Source: a virus
Strand: one strand, 5' to 3'
Length of the DNA stretch: 47,006 bases
IMG/VR virus record: IMGVR_UViG_3300045012_000158
Location: 1 to 47,006 of that record
In this document: one piece after another, positions 46,346 through 47,006 of the stretch
Numbering within the stretch: position 1 is the first letter of the stretch
How the letters are laid out: each line of letters opens with the position of its first letter
Notes under the pieces: model-generated
What the model was told of the DNA's origin: nothing
Databases searched by the model: none
The model's input: the letters and a program-made list of their open reading frames with translations, nothing else
Translations under genes and position numbers: made by a program

Positions 46346-46557
46346 GCCGGCGCGATCTGGTGTACGAGCGCAGCGTGCGCAACATCGCGGAAGCGATCGA
46401 GCGCACGGCGCTGGCGGCCGGCGGGGCGCGGATCGAGGCGCTATGGCCGGCGGTCGCCGCGTGCGGCGGCTCGCGCGCGGCGTTTGATCACGCGCTAGTG
46501 GTGCTGGTCAACCTGGGCCATGCGCGTCGCGAAGGCGCCCGGCTGGTGCCGCCATGA
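46342..46557 (+). CDS. Small winged-helix-like protein
   Basis: A 71-residue protein. The sequence RIEALWPAVAACGGSRAAFD followed by HALVVLVNLGHARREGARLV fits a winged helix-turn-helix, in which the final strands form the wing. It overlaps both neighbours by four bases. Possibly a DNA-binding regulator; the fold is inferred by eye. Confidence 0.55.
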   Translation: MSRRDLVYERSVRNIAEAIERTALAAGGARIEALWPAVAACGGSRAAFDHALVVLVNLGHARREGARLVPP

Positions 46558-46823
46558 CGGACGGGATCGAGCCCGACAACGCGGATTTCCTCATACTGTC
46601 GCTCGCCGACGAGAAGGGCAAATTTGCGCTTCCTGTGCTCGCGAAATTTTCGCCGGAAGTGCGGGACGCGCTCGAACGGGGATTTGATGGCGATTGGTTT
46701 CGGCTGCTCGATGTCTCGCTGATCGCAGATACCACGGTGGGGGAACCCTACCGCATTTTCCGGCTGACGCCCGCCGGGCGCGCGCGGCTCGCAGAACTTT
46801 CAAAGACAAGGCTCACATCATGA
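46554..46823 (+). CDS. Small hypothetical protein, winged-helix-like end
   Basis: An 89-residue protein. The C-terminal part, SLIADTTVGEPYRIFRLTPA followed by GRARLAELSK, resembles the end of a winged helix ('Y-l-TpaGra-La'). The N-terminal half is helical and acidic. It overlaps the preceding stop and the following start by four bases. Unknown role. Confidence 0.55.
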   Translation: MTDGIEPDNADFLILSLADEKGKFALPVLAKFSPEVRDALERGFDGDWFRLLDVSLIADTTVGEPYRIFRLTPAGRARLAELSKTRLTS

Positions 46824-47006
46824 CCGGGATCACAATCGAGCTGCTGACTCGCGTGGGCGAGGCGCTTTACGGCGACCAGTGGAAATCGGAGCTGGCGCGC
46901 GAACTTAACGTCGGCGCGCGCACGATGCGGCGGTGGGCGGCGGCTGAAAACCCGATCCCGCCGGGGCTCAGCGGTGAACTTATCACGGTCATACAGACCC
47001 GGCGCG
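46820..47006 (+). CDS. HTH protein, 5' part (cut by window edge)
   Basis: The visible 62 residues start MTGITIELLTRVGEALYGDQ and contain WKSELARELNVGARTMRRWA, a helix-turn-helix ('GD-W-SELAR-L-V--RT-RRWA') seen in small phage regulators. The gene runs off the right end. The overlap ATGA links it to the previous gene. Confidence 0.65.
   Translation, partial: MTGITIELLTRVGEALYGDQWKSELARELNVGARTMRRWAAAENPIPPGLSGELITVIQTRR

Noticed and set aside
1-47006. tRNA genes, CRISPR arrays, insertion sequences and integrase
   Set aside because: Looked for tRNA arms, regularly spaced repeats, transposase motifs and tyrosine or serine recombinase motifs; none convincing by eye. A dedicated scan would be needed to exclude a divergent one.

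Overview
The window is one continuous piece of a high-GC, double-stranded DNA phage or prophage. No ribosomal RNA, tRNA, integrase or host housekeeping gene was seen. The virion genes are of short-tailed (podovirus-like) type: terminase, portal, scaffold, HK97-fold-like capsid, T7 gp11/gp12-like adaptor and nozzle proteins, large ejection-type proteins with a transglycosylase, and fibres, but no tape measure, tube or sheath. The composition and the look of the accessory families suggest an alphaproteobacterial (Rhizobiales-like) host; this is inference only. An XRE-type repressor suggests a temperate life style, but no integrase lies in the window, so lysogeny is not shown.

Layout. (1) 1-3406, plus strand: end of a recombination/early operon, with a RecT annealing protein carrying a long C-terminal extension and several small genes. 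(2) 3413-27196, minus strand: the main virion block. In transcription order it holds a Pro/Gly-rich protein, a small protein, scaffold, major capsid protein, a beta-repeat protein, three adaptor paralogues, a nozzle-like protein, small proteins, three large ejection-type proteins, and then tail fibre genes, four of which encode Sec-type signal peptides. (3) 27367-28861, plus strand: a three-gene cassette (HTH protein, KTSC protein, putative sugar O-methyltransferase) that splits the virion block. (4) 28858-37605, minus strand: small proteins, a J-domain protein, an HslV-like hydrolase broken by a frame change, large terminase, DHH phosphoesterase, portal and a holin-like protein. (5) 37628-41839: mixed directions, rich in hairpins and palindromes, with a lysis cassette (endolysin plus a small membrane protein), weak small genes, a candidate structured RNA and about 700 bases without a convincing gene. 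(6) 41840-47006, plus strand: XRE repressor, tandem operators, then an early operon of small proteins around an ArdC-type antirestriction protein, running off the right end.

Regulation is the most unusual aspect. Four repeat families sit in gaps between genes: a 17-bp palindrome (GTTGC-N7-GCAAC, five good copies and one degenerate); a 16-bp palindrome (GTCCTNNNATTAGGAC, three copies, two of them just after the repressor gene); a 39-bp element in front of minus-strand virion genes (two good copies, one diverged); and a leader module (hairpin plus start-associated sequence) in front of four early genes. Together these suggest phage-specific control of early and late transcription and modular exchange of small early genes.
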